DNA of 45,494 bases from Acholeplasmatales bacterium (GCA_016288855.1 JAEELJ010000038.1:1-45494); one strand, 5' to 3'; shown: positions 23,954 to 34,669, counted from the stretch's first letter. The notes: a model not told the origin generated them from the sequence alone. Program-made: numbers and translations.

Positions 23954-25303
23954 ATGAAATTAGGAAAAATATTTTTAGGGTTAGCATTATCTTTTTTATT
24001 AACAGCTTGTAGTACAACAAAAGGTAATGAAATTACAAATAATTTAACAACATCTTTTAATACAACTACAACAATAGAAAAAAATGTTTATATTAATAAT
24101 TTCAGTAGTGATATAAAAACTACTGGAGTAGTAAATCCATGTATGGGATTTTATAGAACTAGATATTTGAATTTAAAAAGATCTGGTGTTGAAGTAGATG
24201 ATGATTTTGAAGAAAATGGTTTCTATCATTTAAGAGTTGATATATCTGATTTTTCAAGTGCTACGAATAATGAAGCTGATTATGAAATAACAGATGATGC
24301 ATTAGAAAAATTAGAAACTTACTTATATTATGCTAATAATAAAAGATGTTCTATAATTATTAGATTTGCGTATGATGAATATAAAGGAAAAGAAAATATG
24401 GAACCTTCAATTCCTATGATGGTAAAGCATATAGAAAAGCTTTCTTCAGTAATTAATCAATATAAAGATTTATTGGTTGCAATAGAATGTGGTCTTATAG
24501 GACCTTGGGGTGAAATGCATACATCAGTATTATCTATTCAATCAACATATAATGTTTTACTTGAGGCTTGGTTAAATAATGTAGAAACATTACCGATTCT
24601 TTCAAGAAAGCCTGTTTTTGTTTATGAATATTTAGGATATAACTACTCTAATCTCGATACATTTATACTAGATGAAACTAATAATAGATTAGGAGTTTTT
24701 AATGATGGCTATTATGGTACTATAGTTGATAGTGGGACATATGAAAGTCTTGATGCAAGAATAAAAGAAACTAATTTCTTAGGTAAGCTTATAACTCCAT
24801 TTGGTGGTGAGGTAATAGGAGAACCAACAAATTTATTTACAATAGATGAGGTATTAGCTGAAATGGATTTAGTTGGATTATCATATTTAAATTTAGAATG
24901 GGATGATAATTTAGTAAATTCATGGAGAGATAAAGAATATAATGGCCAATCATTTTATGATTATATGGTAAACCATATGGGCTTTAAATTATATGTAGAA
25001 AGTATTGCAACAGAATATAAATTAGGTGTTTTAAAAATAGATGTTAATTTAGCTAATATGGGATTTAATAATATATATGAAGAATTAACAGTAGATTTAT
25101 ATATTAAAACATCTAATGGGCTTATTCATACTTATAAGAAAATAAATGACAACGATTTAAAAGTATCTTTAGAAGCAGTTACTGATGATTCTAATGTAGA
25201 ATTATATATATCAATTAAAGATAATGCGTTAAGAGAATATGAATTAATGAATGGTAAGTATAGTAATGGTAAAAATTATTTAGGTGATTTAGTAATAGAA
25301 TAA
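23954..25303 (+). CDS. DUF4874/DUF4832-like lipoprotein
   Basis: 449 residues from the ATG at 23954, chosen because AAGGAG lies at 23938-23942 and a lipoprotein signal (LLTAC, C19) follows directly. A short Thr/Asn linker leads to a TIM-barrel-like domain (about 45-370) with VNPCMGFYRTRYLN, FHLRVDISDF-like residues and the family hallmark ECGLIGPWGEMHTS. A smaller C-terminal beta domain covers about 370-449. The GLIGPWGEMH segment is characteristic of DUF4874, a domain related to glycosidase barrels. Surface-exposed; probable role in polysaccharide binding or cleavage. Unrelated to thiamine genes upstream in function. Confidence 0.75.
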   Translation: MKLGKIFLGLALSFLLTACSTTKGNEITNNLTTSFNTTTTIEKNVYINNFSSDIKTTGVVNPCMGFYRTRYLNLKRSGVEVDDDFEENGFYHLRVDISDFSSATNNEADYEITDDALEKLETYLYYANNKRCSIIIRFAYDEYKGKENMEPSIPMMVKHIEKLSSVINQYKDLLVAIECGLIGPWGEMHTSVLSIQSTYNVLLEAWLNNVETLPILSRKPVFVYEYLGYNYSNLDTFILDETNNRLGVFNDGYYGTIVDSGTYESLDARIKETNFLGKLITPFGGEVIGEPTNLFTIDEVLAEMDLVGLSYLNLEWDDNLVNSWRDKEYNGQSFYDYMVNHMGFKLYVESIATEYKLGVLKIDVNLANMGFNNIYEELTVDLYIKTSNGLIHTYKKINDNDLKVSLEAVTDDSNVELYISIKDNALREYELMNGKYSNGKNYLGDLVIE

Positions 25304-25374
25304 TATTTTAATAAAATATTAAATAAATATAATTTTATTTTTAAACCATATTTTGAAAAAAGTATCGAAAAGTA

Positions 25375-25403
25375 TTGACGCAATTAGAATATTGTTTTAT
25401 AAT
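25375..25403 (+). promoter_or_regulatory. Promoter of the trp operon
   Basis: TTGACG (25375-25380), 17 bp, TATAAT (25398-25403), upstream of the T-box leader. An AT-only inverted repeat just after the previous stop (25301-25321) is a doubtful terminator. Confidence 0.8.
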
Positions 25404-25409
25404 ACTAGT

Positions 25410-25678
25410 AATTTCATAATTAAACCGTTGATATGGAGATAAAACATTAAAAGTGCTTATAGAGAGCAGGGGATGGTGGAAGCCCTGTGGATTACTATTT
25501 TGTAAATGGACCATAGAGGGAATAGCGAAAAAGAAGAAATTCTTTAGTATCCTATTACGTTTTCATACGTCAGTTGATAGAAATGTGTTGGCATTTTAAA
25601 GTGTATGGCATCAAAGTCATAAAATTAGGTGGTACCGCGGGTTATTACTCGTCCTATGTATTTAGGACGAGTTTTTTT
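25410..25678 (+). promoter_or_regulatory. T-box leader, tryptophan (UGG specifier)
   Basis: Stem I carries the AGAGA and GGTGGAAG elements (about 25460-25485) and a specifier TGG at 25507-25509, in the usual AxTGGACC setting. The T-box AGGTGGTACCGCG is at 25627-25639. The terminator is ACTCGTCCT (25647-25655) with AGGACGAGT (25664-25672) and T to 25678. Uncharged tRNA-Trp should bind and allow read-through into trpE. The specifier agrees with the downstream pathway. Confidence 0.93.
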
Positions 25679-25700
25679 ATTTTCAAAGGGAGGAAATAAT

Positions 25701-27161
25701 ATGAGACCAAGTTTAGAAGAAATTCAAAATTTAAAGGATTATAATACCATTCCAGTTTCTGAAGAAATAATGAGTGATATTAAAAATCCAATTCAAGTAT
25801 TAAAAAACTTAAAGGCAATTTCAAATAAGCATTATTTATTAGAATCTGTTACAAATGAAAAGCTAGGAAGATATTCTTTCTTAGGATATGATCCTATCTT
25901 AGAAATTAAATGTAAGGATAATATGGTTACAATTATAAATGGGTGTAAGGAAGAAAAGTTTGAATCAAAGGATCCAATGAATGAAATTAGAAAGATTATT
26001 TCTAAATATAAGTCACCACATTTTGATTACCTTCCTTCATTTACAGGCGGCTTTGTTGGATATGCATCATATGATACTGTTAAATATAAAGAGCCTACAT
26101 TAAAATTCAAATCTTATGATGAGGCAGAATTTAATGATTATCATTTTATGCTATTTGATAAGGTTATTGCCTTTGACAATATTAGACAAAAAATAATTGT
26201 AATAGTTAATATTAATACTGATAACTTGGAAGAAAATTATGATAAGGCTTTAAAAGAAATTCACAATTTAATTACTTTAATTAAAGCTGATTTCCATCCT
26301 AATATACCTAATAACAAAATTATTGAGCCTATAGTTGCACACGATAATTTTTTAAGCTATAGCGAATCAATTGAAAAAATAAAGAATTACATAAAGGATG
26401 GAGATATATTCCAATGTGTATTTTCTAGAAGATTTAAAGGAAAAATGGAAGGAGACCTTTACAACACTTATAGAGTTTTAAGAGGCTTAAATCCATCTCC
26501 TTATATGATTTATATGGACACTGGAGAAATTGAGATTGCAGGTGCATCTCCTGAAACACTTGTTAAGAAGGAAGGAGATTTACTACAAACATTCCCAATC
26601 GCTGGCACAAGACCTAGAGGTAAAAATGAAAAAGAAGATGTTTTAATTGAAGAAGAATTAAAGCATGATGAAAAAGAACTTGCAGAACATAATATGTTAG
26701 TTGATTTAGGAAGAAATGATATTGGTAGAATTTCTAAATTTGGTTCTGTTGAGGTTGTTAAATATCAATATATATTAAAATTCAGTCATGTAATGCATAT
26801 TACATCAACAGTTAATGGAATTATAAGAGATGATTATGATGCAGTTGATGCATTAACATCATTACTTCCAGCAGGAACTTTATCTGGCGCACCTAAGATT
26901 CGTGCAATGGAAATAATAGATGAACTAGAGCCTGTAAGAAGAGGTATTTATGGTGGTGCAATTGGATATATTGATTTTAGAGGAAATCTTGATATGTGCA
27001 TTTGTATTAGAACAGCTATTAAAAAGGGTGATGATGTTTATGTACAAGCAGGTGGTGGAATTGTATTAGATTCTGTTCCTCTAAATGAATATCAAGAAAC
27101 TGAAAATAAAGCTAAAGCAATACTAAAGGCATTAGAAATGTCAGAGGGGGAATTAGAATGA
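25701..27161 (+). CDS. trpE: Anthranilate synthase component I
   Basis: 486 residues; chorismate to anthranilate with TrpG. The N-terminal region has LLESV, the usual tryptophan feedback site; the catalytic domain has GDIFQCVFSRR, NPSPYMIYMD, AGASPETLV, PIAGTRPRG, ELAEHNMLVDLGRND and the C-terminal GGGIVLDS block. The start is the ATG at 25701 (GGGAGG upstream); a longer frame from 25629 would begin inside the T-box terminator. First gene of a seven-gene operon; its stop overlaps trpG by four bases (ATGA). Confidence 0.95.
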   Translation: MRPSLEEIQNLKDYNTIPVSEEIMSDIKNPIQVLKNLKAISNKHYLLESVTNEKLGRYSFLGYDPILEIKCKDNMVTIINGCKEEKFESKDPMNEIRKIISKYKSPHFDYLPSFTGGFVGYASYDTVKYKEPTLKFKSYDEAEFNDYHFMLFDKVIAFDNIRQKIIVIVNINTDNLEENYDKALKEIHNLITLIKADFHPNIPNNKIIEPIVAHDNFLSYSESIEKIKNYIKDGDIFQCVFSRRFKGKMEGDLYNTYRVLRGLNPSPYMIYMDTGEIEIAGASPETLVKKEGDLLQTFPIAGTRPRGKNEKEDVLIEEELKHDEKELAEHNMLVDLGRNDIGRISKFGSVEVVKYQYILKFSHVMHITSTVNGIIRDDYDAVDALTSLLPAGTLSGAPKIRAMEIIDELEPVRRGIYGGAIGYIDFRGNLDMCICIRTAIKKGDDVYVQAGGGIVLDSVPLNEYQETENKAKAILKALEMSEGELE

Positions 27162-27721
27162 TCTTATTAATTGATAATTATGATTCATTTTCATATAACC
27201 TATATCAATTTATTGGAACAATAAATAGTGATATTAAGGTAATAAGAAATGATGAATTAACTGTAAAAGAAATCCTTGAATTAAAACCTTCACATATTAT
27301 TATTTCCCCAGGTCCTGGTACACCAAAGAATGCAGGTATAATTGAGGATTTGATAAGAAATATTGATGATACGCCATTACTTGGTGTTTGCCTTGGACAT
27401 CAAGCAATTTGTGAGGTTTTTGGTGCAAAAATAGTGCATGCACCAAAGATAATGCATGGTAAGAAGGATATATTAGAAATAGATAATAATGCAACAATAT
27501 TTAAAGGATTAACAAAGGAAATTGAAGCTGCAAGATATCATTCACTTGTTGCAATAGATATTCCTAATGAATTAAAGGTAATATCAAAATCAAAGGATGG
27601 AGATATTATGGCAGTTATGCATAAAACTAAAAAAATATATGGAGTTCAGTTTCATCCAGAATCAATAATGACAAAGGACGGAATGAAAATATTAAAGAAC
27701 TTTATTGAAGAGGTAAGATAA
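27158..27721 (+). CDS. trpG: Anthranilate synthase component II (glutamine amidotransferase)
   Basis: 187 residues; class I amidotransferase that supplies ammonia to TrpE. NYDSFSYNL, PGPGTP, the nucleophile Cys in GVCLGHQAI, and the His-Glu pair in VQFHPESI are intact. It may also serve p-aminobenzoate synthesis, as in many Firmicutes. Overlaps trpE by four bases, one base before trpD. Confidence 0.95.
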   Translation: MILLIDNYDSFSYNLYQFIGTINSDIKVIRNDELTVKEILELKPSHIIISPGPGTPKNAGIIEDLIRNIDDTPLLGVCLGHQAICEVFGAKIVHAPKIMHGKKDILEIDNNATIFKGLTKEIEAARYHSLVAIDIPNELKVISKSKDGDIMAVMHKTKKIYGVQFHPESIMTKDGMKILKNFIEEVR

Positions 27722-27722
27722 A

Positions 27723-28733
27723 ATGGAGATTAAAGATATTTTAGGTAAATTAGTAGATAAGAATGATTTAACATTTGATGAAGCATACTTCATGCTAGAT
27801 AAAATAATGAAAGGCGATATTGAAGAAGCTCAAGCAGGTGCCTATCTTACTGCATTAAGAATGAAAGGCGAAACTGTTATTGAAATTGCAGCCTCAGCTA
27901 AAGCAATGAGAGATAATGGTACTTATTTTGAAGGTGCAGAAGATGCAATTGATATTGTTGGTACTGGTGGAGATAAATCATCTTCAATCAATATTTCATC
28001 AATTGCTGCATTAGTTGTTGCAGCTTCAGGTGTTAAGGTTGCTAAGCATGGTAATAGAGCTGTTTCATCAAAATGTGGCGCTGCAGATTTATTTGAAGCA
28101 TTAGGAGTAAATATTAGAACAACTAAAGAAGAAGCACAAAAGATATTTAATAAAACAAATATAATTTTCCTATTTGCTCAAGTATATCATCAAGCAATGA
28201 AGAATGCAGGCCCAATCCGTAAGTCATTAGGCTATAGAACAGTATTTAATATTTTAGGACCTTTAACAAATCCGGCCCATACAGAAAAAATTGTTTTAGG
28301 TTCTTATTCTAAAGAATTACTTCCTGTAATTGCAGAGGTTGCAAAGGAGGTTGGAATTAAGAATGCGTTAATAGTTAATGGTAATGATGGACTTGATGAA
28401 GTAACCCTAACTGGTAAAACAAATATTTGTGAATTAAGAAATGGTATTATTTCATCATTTGAATTTGATCCAAGAGCTTATGGCTTTAACTATTGTGAAA
28501 TGAAGGATCTAATTGGCGGTGATCCAAAGGAAAATGCAGAAATTGCCTTAAAGATTTTAAATAATGAAGAATCTAAGAGACGTGATGCAGTTATTCTAAA
28601 CGCAGGTCTTGCAATATATGTTGCAACAGATGGAATCTCAATTCAAAAAGGTATAGAAATTGCTCGTGAAACTTTAGCATCAGGTAAGGCTTTAAAGAAG
28701 TTAAACGAGTTTGTTGAGGCATCAAATCAATAA
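27723..28733 (+). CDS. trpD: Anthranilate phosphoribosyltransferase
   Basis: 336 residues; joins anthranilate to PRPP. Glycine loop GTGGDKSSSINISS, KHGNRAVSSKCGAAD, and GPLTNPA are intact. Ends TAATG, overlapping trpC by one base. Confidence 0.95.
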   Translation: MEIKDILGKLVDKNDLTFDEAYFMLDKIMKGDIEEAQAGAYLTALRMKGETVIEIAASAKAMRDNGTYFEGAEDAIDIVGTGGDKSSSINISSIAALVVAASGVKVAKHGNRAVSSKCGAADLFEALGVNIRTTKEEAQKIFNKTNIIFLFAQVYHQAMKNAGPIRKSLGYRTVFNILGPLTNPAHTEKIVLGSYSKELLPVIAEVAKEVGIKNALIVNGNDGLDEVTLTGKTNICELRNGIISSFEFDPRAYGFNYCEMKDLIGGDPKENAEIALKILNNEESKRRDAVILNAGLAIYVATDGISIQKGIEIARETLASGKALKKLNEFVEASNQ

Positions 28734-29503
28734 TGATTCTAGATGAATTAGTTGACGCAGTAAAAGATAGATACAAAGATAAGAAAGAAAATATAGAATA
28801 TATTAAGGAAATGGCAAATAAGCGTGATCCTAAAACAATGGTTTCATTCTATGATGCTATTGGCAAAAAGGGAATTTCATTTATTTGTGAAATTAAAAAA
28901 GCATCCCCATCTAAAGGATTAATTAGTAAAGACTTTTTATATAAGGATATCGCTTTATGCTATAACCAATGTGCTGATGTTATATCAGTTTTAACAGAAC
29001 CAACTAGATTCCTTGGTTCTGATAAAATATTAACTGATGTAAAATCTTTAGTATCAGTCCCTGTATTAAGAAAAGATTTTATACTTTACCCTTATCAAAT
29101 ATATGAAGCAAAAGCAATTGGTGCAGATGCTATATTACTTATAGTTGCAATACTAAAAAAAGAAGAACTAAAGGAATATTTAGAACTTGCACATTCCTTA
29201 GGCTTAGGATGCTTAGTTGAAGCACATGATGAGGAAGAGGTTAAGATTGCATTGTCTATTGGCGCAAAAGTTATAGGCGTAAATAATAGAAATTTAAAGG
29301 ATTTTACTATTGATATGCATAATTCAATTAATTTGAGAAATTTAGCACCAAAATCAGTTAAATTCGTAAGTGAATCAGGAATTAAAACTAGAGAAGATAT
29401 TAAAGTATTAGAAGAAAATGATGTTGATGCAGTTTTAATTGGAGAGACACTTATGCGTTCAGATAACCCAATTGAAATGGTAAATAAATTAAAATATGAC
29501 TAA
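28733..29503 (+). CDS. trpC: Indole-3-glycerol phosphate synthase
   Basis: 256 residues; closes the indole ring from CdRP. TIM barrel with CEIKKASPSKG, LRKDFI, DAILLIVAIL, EAHDEEE, GVNNRNL and SESGI. Overlaps trpF by 8 bases. Separate from TrpF, not fused as in enterics. Confidence 0.95.
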   Translation: MILDELVDAVKDRYKDKKENIEYIKEMANKRDPKTMVSFYDAIGKKGISFICEIKKASPSKGLISKDFLYKDIALCYNQCADVISVLTEPTRFLGSDKILTDVKSLVSVPVLRKDFILYPYQIYEAKAIGADAILLIVAILKKEELKEYLELAHSLGLGCLVEAHDEEEVKIALSIGAKVIGVNNRNLKDFTIDMHNSINLRNLAPKSVKFVSESGIKTREDIKVLEENDVDAVLIGETLMRSDNPIEMVNKLKYD

Positions 29504-30062
29504 AATTAAAATATGTGGTTTAAGAAGAAAAGAGGATATTTTAATTGTTAATAAATATAAACCTGACTATATTGGATTTATATTAGCCTTTGATAAGAAA
29601 AGAACAATTGATATTAATACATTAAAAAATCTTTATAATATGCTAGATCATAGTATAAAGGCAGTTGGAGTATTCTTAAATCAAGAAATAGATTATATTA
29701 AAGAAGCTTTACCATATATTGATTTAATTCAATTACATGGTAATGAGGATGAAGAATATATTAAAAATTTAAAAGCAATAACAAATAAGCCAATTATAAA
29801 TGCTTATAGATTAGATAAAAATGCTGATTATTTATTGCTAGATAATATTAATCCTGGAAGTGGAGAGATATTTGATTGGACTACAATAAAAGAATATAGT
29901 AAGCCTATATTTTTAGCAGGTGGTATTTCAATTTTAAATATTGAAGAAGCATTAAAGCTTATGCCATATTGTATAGATTTATCAAGTGGTGTTGAGGTTA
30001 ATGGCTTTAAGGATGAAGAAAAAATAGAAGAGATTATAAGAAAGGTTAGAGAATATGAGTAA
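29496..30062 (+). CDS. trpF: Phosphoribosylanthranilate isomerase
   Basis: 188 residues; isomerises PRA to CdRP. KICGL with catalytic Cys at the N-terminus, VGVFLNQ, IQLHGNE, and the C-terminal LAGGI and DLSSGVE with the catalytic Asp. Slightly short for the family but all motifs remain. Overlaps both neighbours by 8 bases. Confidence 0.93.
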   Translation: MTKIKICGLRRKEDILIVNKYKPDYIGFILAFDKKRTIDINTLKNLYNMLDHSIKAVGVFLNQEIDYIKEALPYIDLIQLHGNEDEEYIKNLKAITNKPIINAYRLDKNADYLLLDNINPGSGEIFDWTTIKEYSKPIFLAGGISILNIEEALKLMPYCIDLSSGVEVNGFKDEEKIEEIIRKVREYE

Positions 30063-31239
30063 AGGAAGATATGGAGAATTTGGTGGACAATATGTCCCAG
30101 AAACATTAATGAATGCAGTTAATGAGCTTGAAGAGGCATATAATTTTTATAGCAAGGATCCAAGCTTTATTAAGGAATTAAGGGATTTATATAATAATTA
30201 TGCTGGACGTCCATCTATGTTATATTATGCAGAAAATATGACTAAGGATTTAGGTGGTGCCAAAATTTATTTAAAGCGTGAAGATTTAAACCATACTGGT
30301 GCTCATAAGATTAATAATTGTCTTGGTTTATGTCTTCTTGCAAAAAAGATGGGCAAAAAAAGAGTAATTGCAGAAACAGGTGCTGGTCAGCATGGTGTTG
30401 CAACTGCGACTGTTGCAGCATTATTAGGACTTGAATGTGAAATATTCATGGGCGAAGAGGATACAAAAAGACAAGCACTTAATGTATTTAGAATGAAGCT
30501 TTTAGGTGCTAAGGTAAATGCTGTTACATCTGGATCAAAGGTATTAAAGGATGCAGTTAATGCTGCAATGAAGGAATGGGCTTCAAGAATGGATGATACT
30601 TTATATGTATTAGGCTCAGTAATGGGACCACATCCATTCCCAATGATTGTTCGTGATTTCCAAAAAATTATTGGTGAAGAAATTAAAATGCAGGTTAATG
30701 CATTAGAAGGAAGAAACCCAGATATGGTTATCGCATGTGTAGGCGGAGGATCTAATGCAATTGGTGCATTCTATGATTTTATTCCAAATAAAGAAGTTGA
30801 ATTAGTTGGTTGTGAAGCAGCAGGAAAAGGAATTGATACAAAGCTTACTGCAGCAACAATTTCAACAGGTAGAACTGGCGTTTTCCATGGTATGAAGTCA
30901 TTATTCTGCCAAGATGATGATGGACAAATTGCACCAGTTTATTCTATATCTGCAGGTCTAGATTACCCAGGAATTGGACCTGAACATGCAAACCTTTACA
31001 AAACAGGTCGAGCAAAATATGTTCCTGTTACTGATGATGAGGCTGTTGAAGCATTTAAGTATTTATCTAAGACTGAAGGTATTATTCCAGCAATTGAATC
31101 ATCACACGCAGTTTCTTATGCATTAAAGGTTGCACCAAAAATGTCAAAAGATAAGATCATTGTTATTAATATTTCTGGTAGAGGAGATAAGGATGTTGCT
31201 GCAATAGCAAGATATTTAGGAGAAGATATTCATGATTAA
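30055..31239 (+). CDS. trpB: Tryptophan synthase beta chain
   Basis: 394 residues; PLP enzyme joining indole and serine. [16 protein letters not shown], the PLP Lys in [22 protein letters not shown], the phosphate loop [10 protein letters not shown], and [11 protein letters not shown] are all present. A TrpB1-type sequence meant to pair with the TrpA that follows (8-base overlap). Confidence 0.96.
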   Translation: MSKGRYGEFGGQYVPETLMNAVNELEEAYNFYSKDPSFIKELRDLYNNYAGRPSMLYYAENMTKDLGGAKIYLKREDLNHTGAHKINNCLGLCLLAKKMGKKRVIAETGAGQHGVATATVAALLGLECEIFMGEEDTKRQALNVFRMKLLGAKVNAVTSGSKVLKDAVNAAMKEWASRMDDTLYVLGSVMGPHPFPMIVRDFQKIIGEEIKMQVNALEGRNPDMVIACVGGGSNAIGAFYDFIPNKEVELVGCEAAGKGIDTKLTAATISTGRTGVFHGMKSLFCQDDDGQIAPVYSISAGLDYPGIGPEHANLYKTGRAKYVPVTDDEAVEAFKYLSKTEGIIPAIESSHAVSYALKVAPKMSKDKIIVINISGRGDKDVAAIARYLGEDIHD

Positions 31240-32008
31240 TTTTAGAAACTATATTAAAAATAAAAAAGCATTTATACCTTTTGTTACTGCAGGTGATCCT
31301 AACCTAGATACAACAAAGGAAATAATTAAAACTTTAATTAAGGCCGGCTCATCAATTATCGAAATTGGTATTCCTTTTTCAGATCCAATTGCTGAAGGAA
31401 ATACTATTATGGAAGCAGATATTAGAGCTTTAGCTAGCGGAACAACAGTAGATAAAATTTTTGAGATGGTTAAGGAATTAAGAGTTGATGAACCTAACTT
31501 TCCATTAGTATTTATGACTTATTTAAACCCAGTTTTCTCATATGGATATGATGAATTCTTTAAGAAATGTAAGGAAGTAAATATTTGTGGTATCATAATT
31601 CCTGATATGCCTTTTGAAGAAAAAGAAGAGGTTAAGGCTATAGCATCAAAATATAATGTTGCAGTTGTTTCATTGATTGCGCCAACATCTGATAATAGAA
31701 TTAAAATGATTGCATCTGAATCAGAAGGATTCTTATATTTAGTTTCATCACTTGGTGTTACTGGTGTAAGAGATAATATTACAACAGATATTAATGGTAT
31801 GGTAAAAGAAATAAAGAAATATACTGATATACCTGTTTGTGTTGGATTTGGTATTAAAAATGCAGCAACAGCTGTTAAAATGACAGAGGTTGCAGATGGT
31901 GCAATTATTGGTTCTGCAATTGTTAATATTATTGCAAAATATGGTGTTGATTCACCTAAATATGTATACGATTTTGTAAAAGAAATTGTAGATGAAATTA
32001 ATAAATAA
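31232..32008 (+). CDS. trpA: Tryptophan synthase alpha chain
   Basis: 258 residues; cleaves indole-3-glycerol phosphate. [12 protein letters not shown], catalytic Glu in [11 protein letters not shown], catalytic Asp/loop area [20 protein letters not shown] and GFGIKNA are intact. Last gene of the trp operon, followed by a terminator. Confidence 0.95.
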   Translation: MINFRNYIKNKKAFIPFVTAGDPNLDTTKEIIKTLIKAGSSIIEIGIPFSDPIAEGNTIMEADIRALASGTTVDKIFEMVKELRVDEPNFPLVFMTYLNPVFSYGYDEFFKKCKEVNICGIIIPDMPFEEKEEVKAIASKYNVAVVSLIAPTSDNRIKMIASESEGFLYLVSSLGVTGVRDNITTDINGMVKEIKKYTDIPVCVGFGIKNAATAVKMTEVADGAIIGSAIVNIIAKYGVDSPKYVYDFVKEIVDEINK

Positions 32009-32020
32009 ATTAATGTTTAT

Positions 32021-32042
32021 GGGAGCCTTCTGGCTCCCTTTT
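32021..32042 (+). terminator. Rho-independent terminator of the trp operon
   Basis: GGGAGCC (32021-32027), loop TTCT, GGCTCCC (32032-32038), then T. Confidence 0.92.
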
Positions 32043-32083
32043 ACTTTATAAGTAAACAAACAATTTAAGCTATTGCCTATTTG

Positions 32084-32112
32084 TTGATAAATGATTTATT
32101 TTTTGATATAAT
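32084..32112 (+). promoter_or_regulatory. Promoter of the gdpP-rplI-dnaB-prfA cluster
   Basis: TTGATA (32084-32089), 17 bp, TATAAT (32107-32112), 25 bp before the gdpP start. Confidence 0.8.
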
Positions 32113-32136
32113 TGATTTATGATTGAGGTGATGGCC

Positions 32137-34602
32137 ATGAAATTTATAATTTCAAGTATTATTTTATTGCTTGGAAGTGGTGGATTAGGATTTTTATCAT
32201 TCTATTACTCTTTTATTGTAGAAAAGAAAAACTATCCAATAGCTATATCTGCGATTGCTGGAGCATTATTATGCCTTATTTTAGCATTCGTTTTTATTCA
32301 TCGCTTCTTAGTTAGAAAGTTAAAAAATAATAACGCAAGTATTAGTGAACAGCTTGCTCAATGGAAAAACATTTCATATTATGCTCAAAAGGCAGGAGAT
32401 GAATCATTCCACTCATTACCTATTGGAATTATGATTTATGATGAAGCATACCAAATTTCATGGGCTAATGAATATGCATTATCTAGATTTGGCGAGAATA
32501 TTGTAAAAGATGAGCTTAAGGTTACTGATGTTTCACCTGAATTACATGAATCAGCAATTACTCAAAATAAAGATAAGTTTTTATTACAATATAAAAATAA
32601 ATTTTATGATGTCACACACAATTCTGATTATAGAATTCTTTATTTTTTTGATGAAACTGCAAGAGAAAATTTAAATAAAAGATATAACGATAGAATTACA
32701 GGTATTGGTATTATTGCACTAGACAACCTAGAAGAATCATTAAAGAAGTTTGATGTACAAGAAAAAGCAAATATTCGTGGTCAAATTTTAGGTATTGTTA
32801 CAGATTGGTTAGAAAAATATAGATGTTATTTACAATCAACAGCTGGAGATAGATTCTTATTCATTATGGACCAAGAATCTTTAAATGCAATGATTCAAGA
32901 TAAATTCTCTATTTTAAATGATGTTCATAATGTTGCACAAACAAATAGATTAAAGGCAACTTTATCTATGGGTATTGCATGCTATGACGTATCTTATGAG
33001 GAATTAGGAACTATCGCTAATAATGCAATTGAATTAGCTGAAAAGCGTGGTGGTGACCAGATAGTTGTTAACGTTGAACATAAGAAGATTCAATTCTACG
33101 GCGGTAATGCAAACTCACAAGAAAAGAATACATTAATTGAAGCACGTATGCAGGCTGTTTCATTAAAGGAAGCAGTTGAGGATTCAAGTGATGTATTAAT
33201 CATGTGTCATAATTTTGCAGATACTGATGCTTTTGGTTCTATGATTGGTGTATTCCATATGGTTCAATCTGGAAATAAACCAGTTAAGATGGTGTTTGAT
33301 CCTGAACGTGCTGATAGAACAGTTCAGAAGGTTTATGCTGGTCTTGAGGCTCATCCTGAAATTATAGATAATTTTATTGATTGTGAAACAGCATTAGAAT
33401 TAATTAAGCCTACAACATTATTAATTGTTACAGATACACAATCACCATCATTAGTAATGTTTAAGGATTTATTTGCTAAGGCAGAAAGATTATCAATAAT
33501 TGACCACCATAGAGCAGGTGATCCTGGATACTCTGGATATTTAACTTATTATGTAGAAACATCTGCATCAAGTGCAGTAGAATTAGTTTCTGAAATGTTT
33601 ATGTTCTATAATTCAAATATTACAGTTTCTCCAATTGAAGCATCTATTATGTTATCAGGTATTATAGTTGATACAAATAACTTTACAATGCGTGCTGGTA
33701 CGAGAACATTTGAAGCTGCTGCAACATTAAAATCAATGGGTGCAGATATGATTTTCGTTAAGAAATTATTACAAGAATCTCTAGATTCAGAAAAAATCAT
33801 TGCAGATGCTCTATTAAAATCAGAAATTGTATATGGTAGATTTGCAATAAGTAATGTTGGTGATACTAAGATTCCTGATAGAACTATGCTTGCTAAGATA
33901 TCAGATCAGCTATTAGAGGTTGCTGGTGTTGAAGCATCATTTACAATTGGTAGAATTGATAGTAATACAGTTGGTATTTCTGCAAGAAGCTTAGGTGACT
34001 CTGTTAATGTTCAGGTTATTATGGAACTAATGGGTGGTGGAGGACACTTTAATAGTGCTGCATCACAAATTAAGGATAAGTCTGTTGATGAAATTAAAGA
34101 TGATTTAATTGCACAACTAAGAGAAGAATATATCGATAAGACTACTGCAACAATGCAGGTATTATTATTAGAGGATTTAAAAGGCAAAGGCAAGAAGGAT
34201 GATGTTATTACAGTATCATCTAATTTAGCAAATAAGCTTATAACTGAAAAGAAAGCAGTTGAAGCATCTGATGATGCATTAAAGAAGCTTGAAGCTAAGA
34301 AAGCGAAAGAAAAGAAGCAGGGTGAAGCTTATAAGGATATCCTTAAGAAGTTTAGACAAGATATCGATGGTAAGACTATAACTGTTTATTTAACTACTAA
34401 GGAAGGTAATACGCTAAAGCATATTACTAAGACATTAATTTGTGAAGAATTTATGAAACAAACTGGAATTACTTTAAACAGAAGCAAGGTTGAATTACCT
34501 GGTGAAATTTCTGCAAGAGGTATTTATACAGTAACTGTAAGACTTGATACTGATGTTACTGCATCATTTGCGGTTATTGTAGAGGATAAGCCTTCAGTTT
34601 AA
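32137..34602 (+). CDS. gdpP: Cyclic-di-AMP phosphodiesterase GdpP with C-terminal ribosomal bL9-like domain
   Basis: 821 residues. Two N-terminal TMs (about 2-27, 33-55), a PAS-like domain (about 85-170), a degenerate GGDEF (AGDRF at 236-240), DHH (HNFADTDAFGS about 358-368, DHH 456-458) and DHHA1 (GGGGHFNSAAS). It should hydrolyse c-di-AMP to pApA at the membrane. Unusually, from about residue 673 to the end it carries a bL9 homologue (MQVLLLEDLKGKGKKDDV, ICEEFMKQTGITLNRSKVEL), clearly akin to the rplI product just downstream. In the fused copy the rRNA-binding GYANHL segment has become SNLANKL. ATG 32137 (AGGTG six bases upstream) is preferred to ATG 32131 or 32119. No internal ribosome site precedes the bL9 part. 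Confidence 0.9.
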   Translation: MKFIISSIILLLGSGGLGFLSFYYSFIVEKKNYPIAISAIAGALLCLILAFVFIHRFLVRKLKNNNASISEQLAQWKNISYYAQKAGDESFHSLPIGIMIYDEAYQISWANEYALSRFGENIVKDELKVTDVSPELHESAITQNKDKFLLQYKNKFYDVTHNSDYRILYFFDETARENLNKRYNDRITGIGIIALDNLEESLKKFDVQEKANIRGQILGIVTDWLEKYRCYLQSTAGDRFLFIMDQESLNAMIQDKFSILNDVHNVAQTNRLKATLSMGIACYDVSYEELGTIANNAIELAEKRGGDQIVVNVEHKKIQFYGGNANSQEKNTLIEARMQAVSLKEAVEDSSDVLIMCHNFADTDAFGSMIGVFHMVQSGNKPVKMVFDPERADRTVQKVYAGLEAHPEIIDNFIDCETALELIKPTTLLIVTDTQSPSLVMFKDLFAKAERLSIIDHHRAGDPGYSGYLTYYVETSASSAVELVSEMFMFYNSNITVSPIEASIMLSGIIVDTNNFTMRAGTRTFEAAATLKSMGADMIFVKKLLQESLDSEKIIADALLKSEIVYGRFAISNVGDTKIPDRTMLAKISDQLLEVAGVEASFTIGRIDSNTVGISARSLGDSVNVQVIMELMGGGGHFNSAASQIKDKSVDEIKDDLIAQLREEYIDKTTATMQVLLLEDLKGKGKKDDVITVSSNLANKLITEKKAVEASDDALKKLEAKKAKEKKQGEAYKDILKKFRQDIDGKTITVYLTTKEGNTLKHITKTLICEEFMKQTGITLNRSKVELPGEISARGIYTVTVRLDTDVTASFAVIVEDKPSV

Positions 34603-34669
34603 CGTTATCATAAAAAAAGTTATTGTATTACATAAAAGCAAGTAATATATTTATAAAGGAGCTTTTAAA

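Noticed and set aside
25301-25321. Inverted repeat TAATATTTTA/TAAAATATTA as a terminator
   Set aside because: It is made only of A and T, has a loop too small to form fully, and is not followed directly by a T tract.
34153-34602. Internal start that would make the bL9-like part of gdpP a separate gene
   Set aside because: The ATG at 34153 has no Shine-Dalgarno sequence within 15 bases and the frame is continuous with the DHHA1 domain, so a fusion is the simpler reading.
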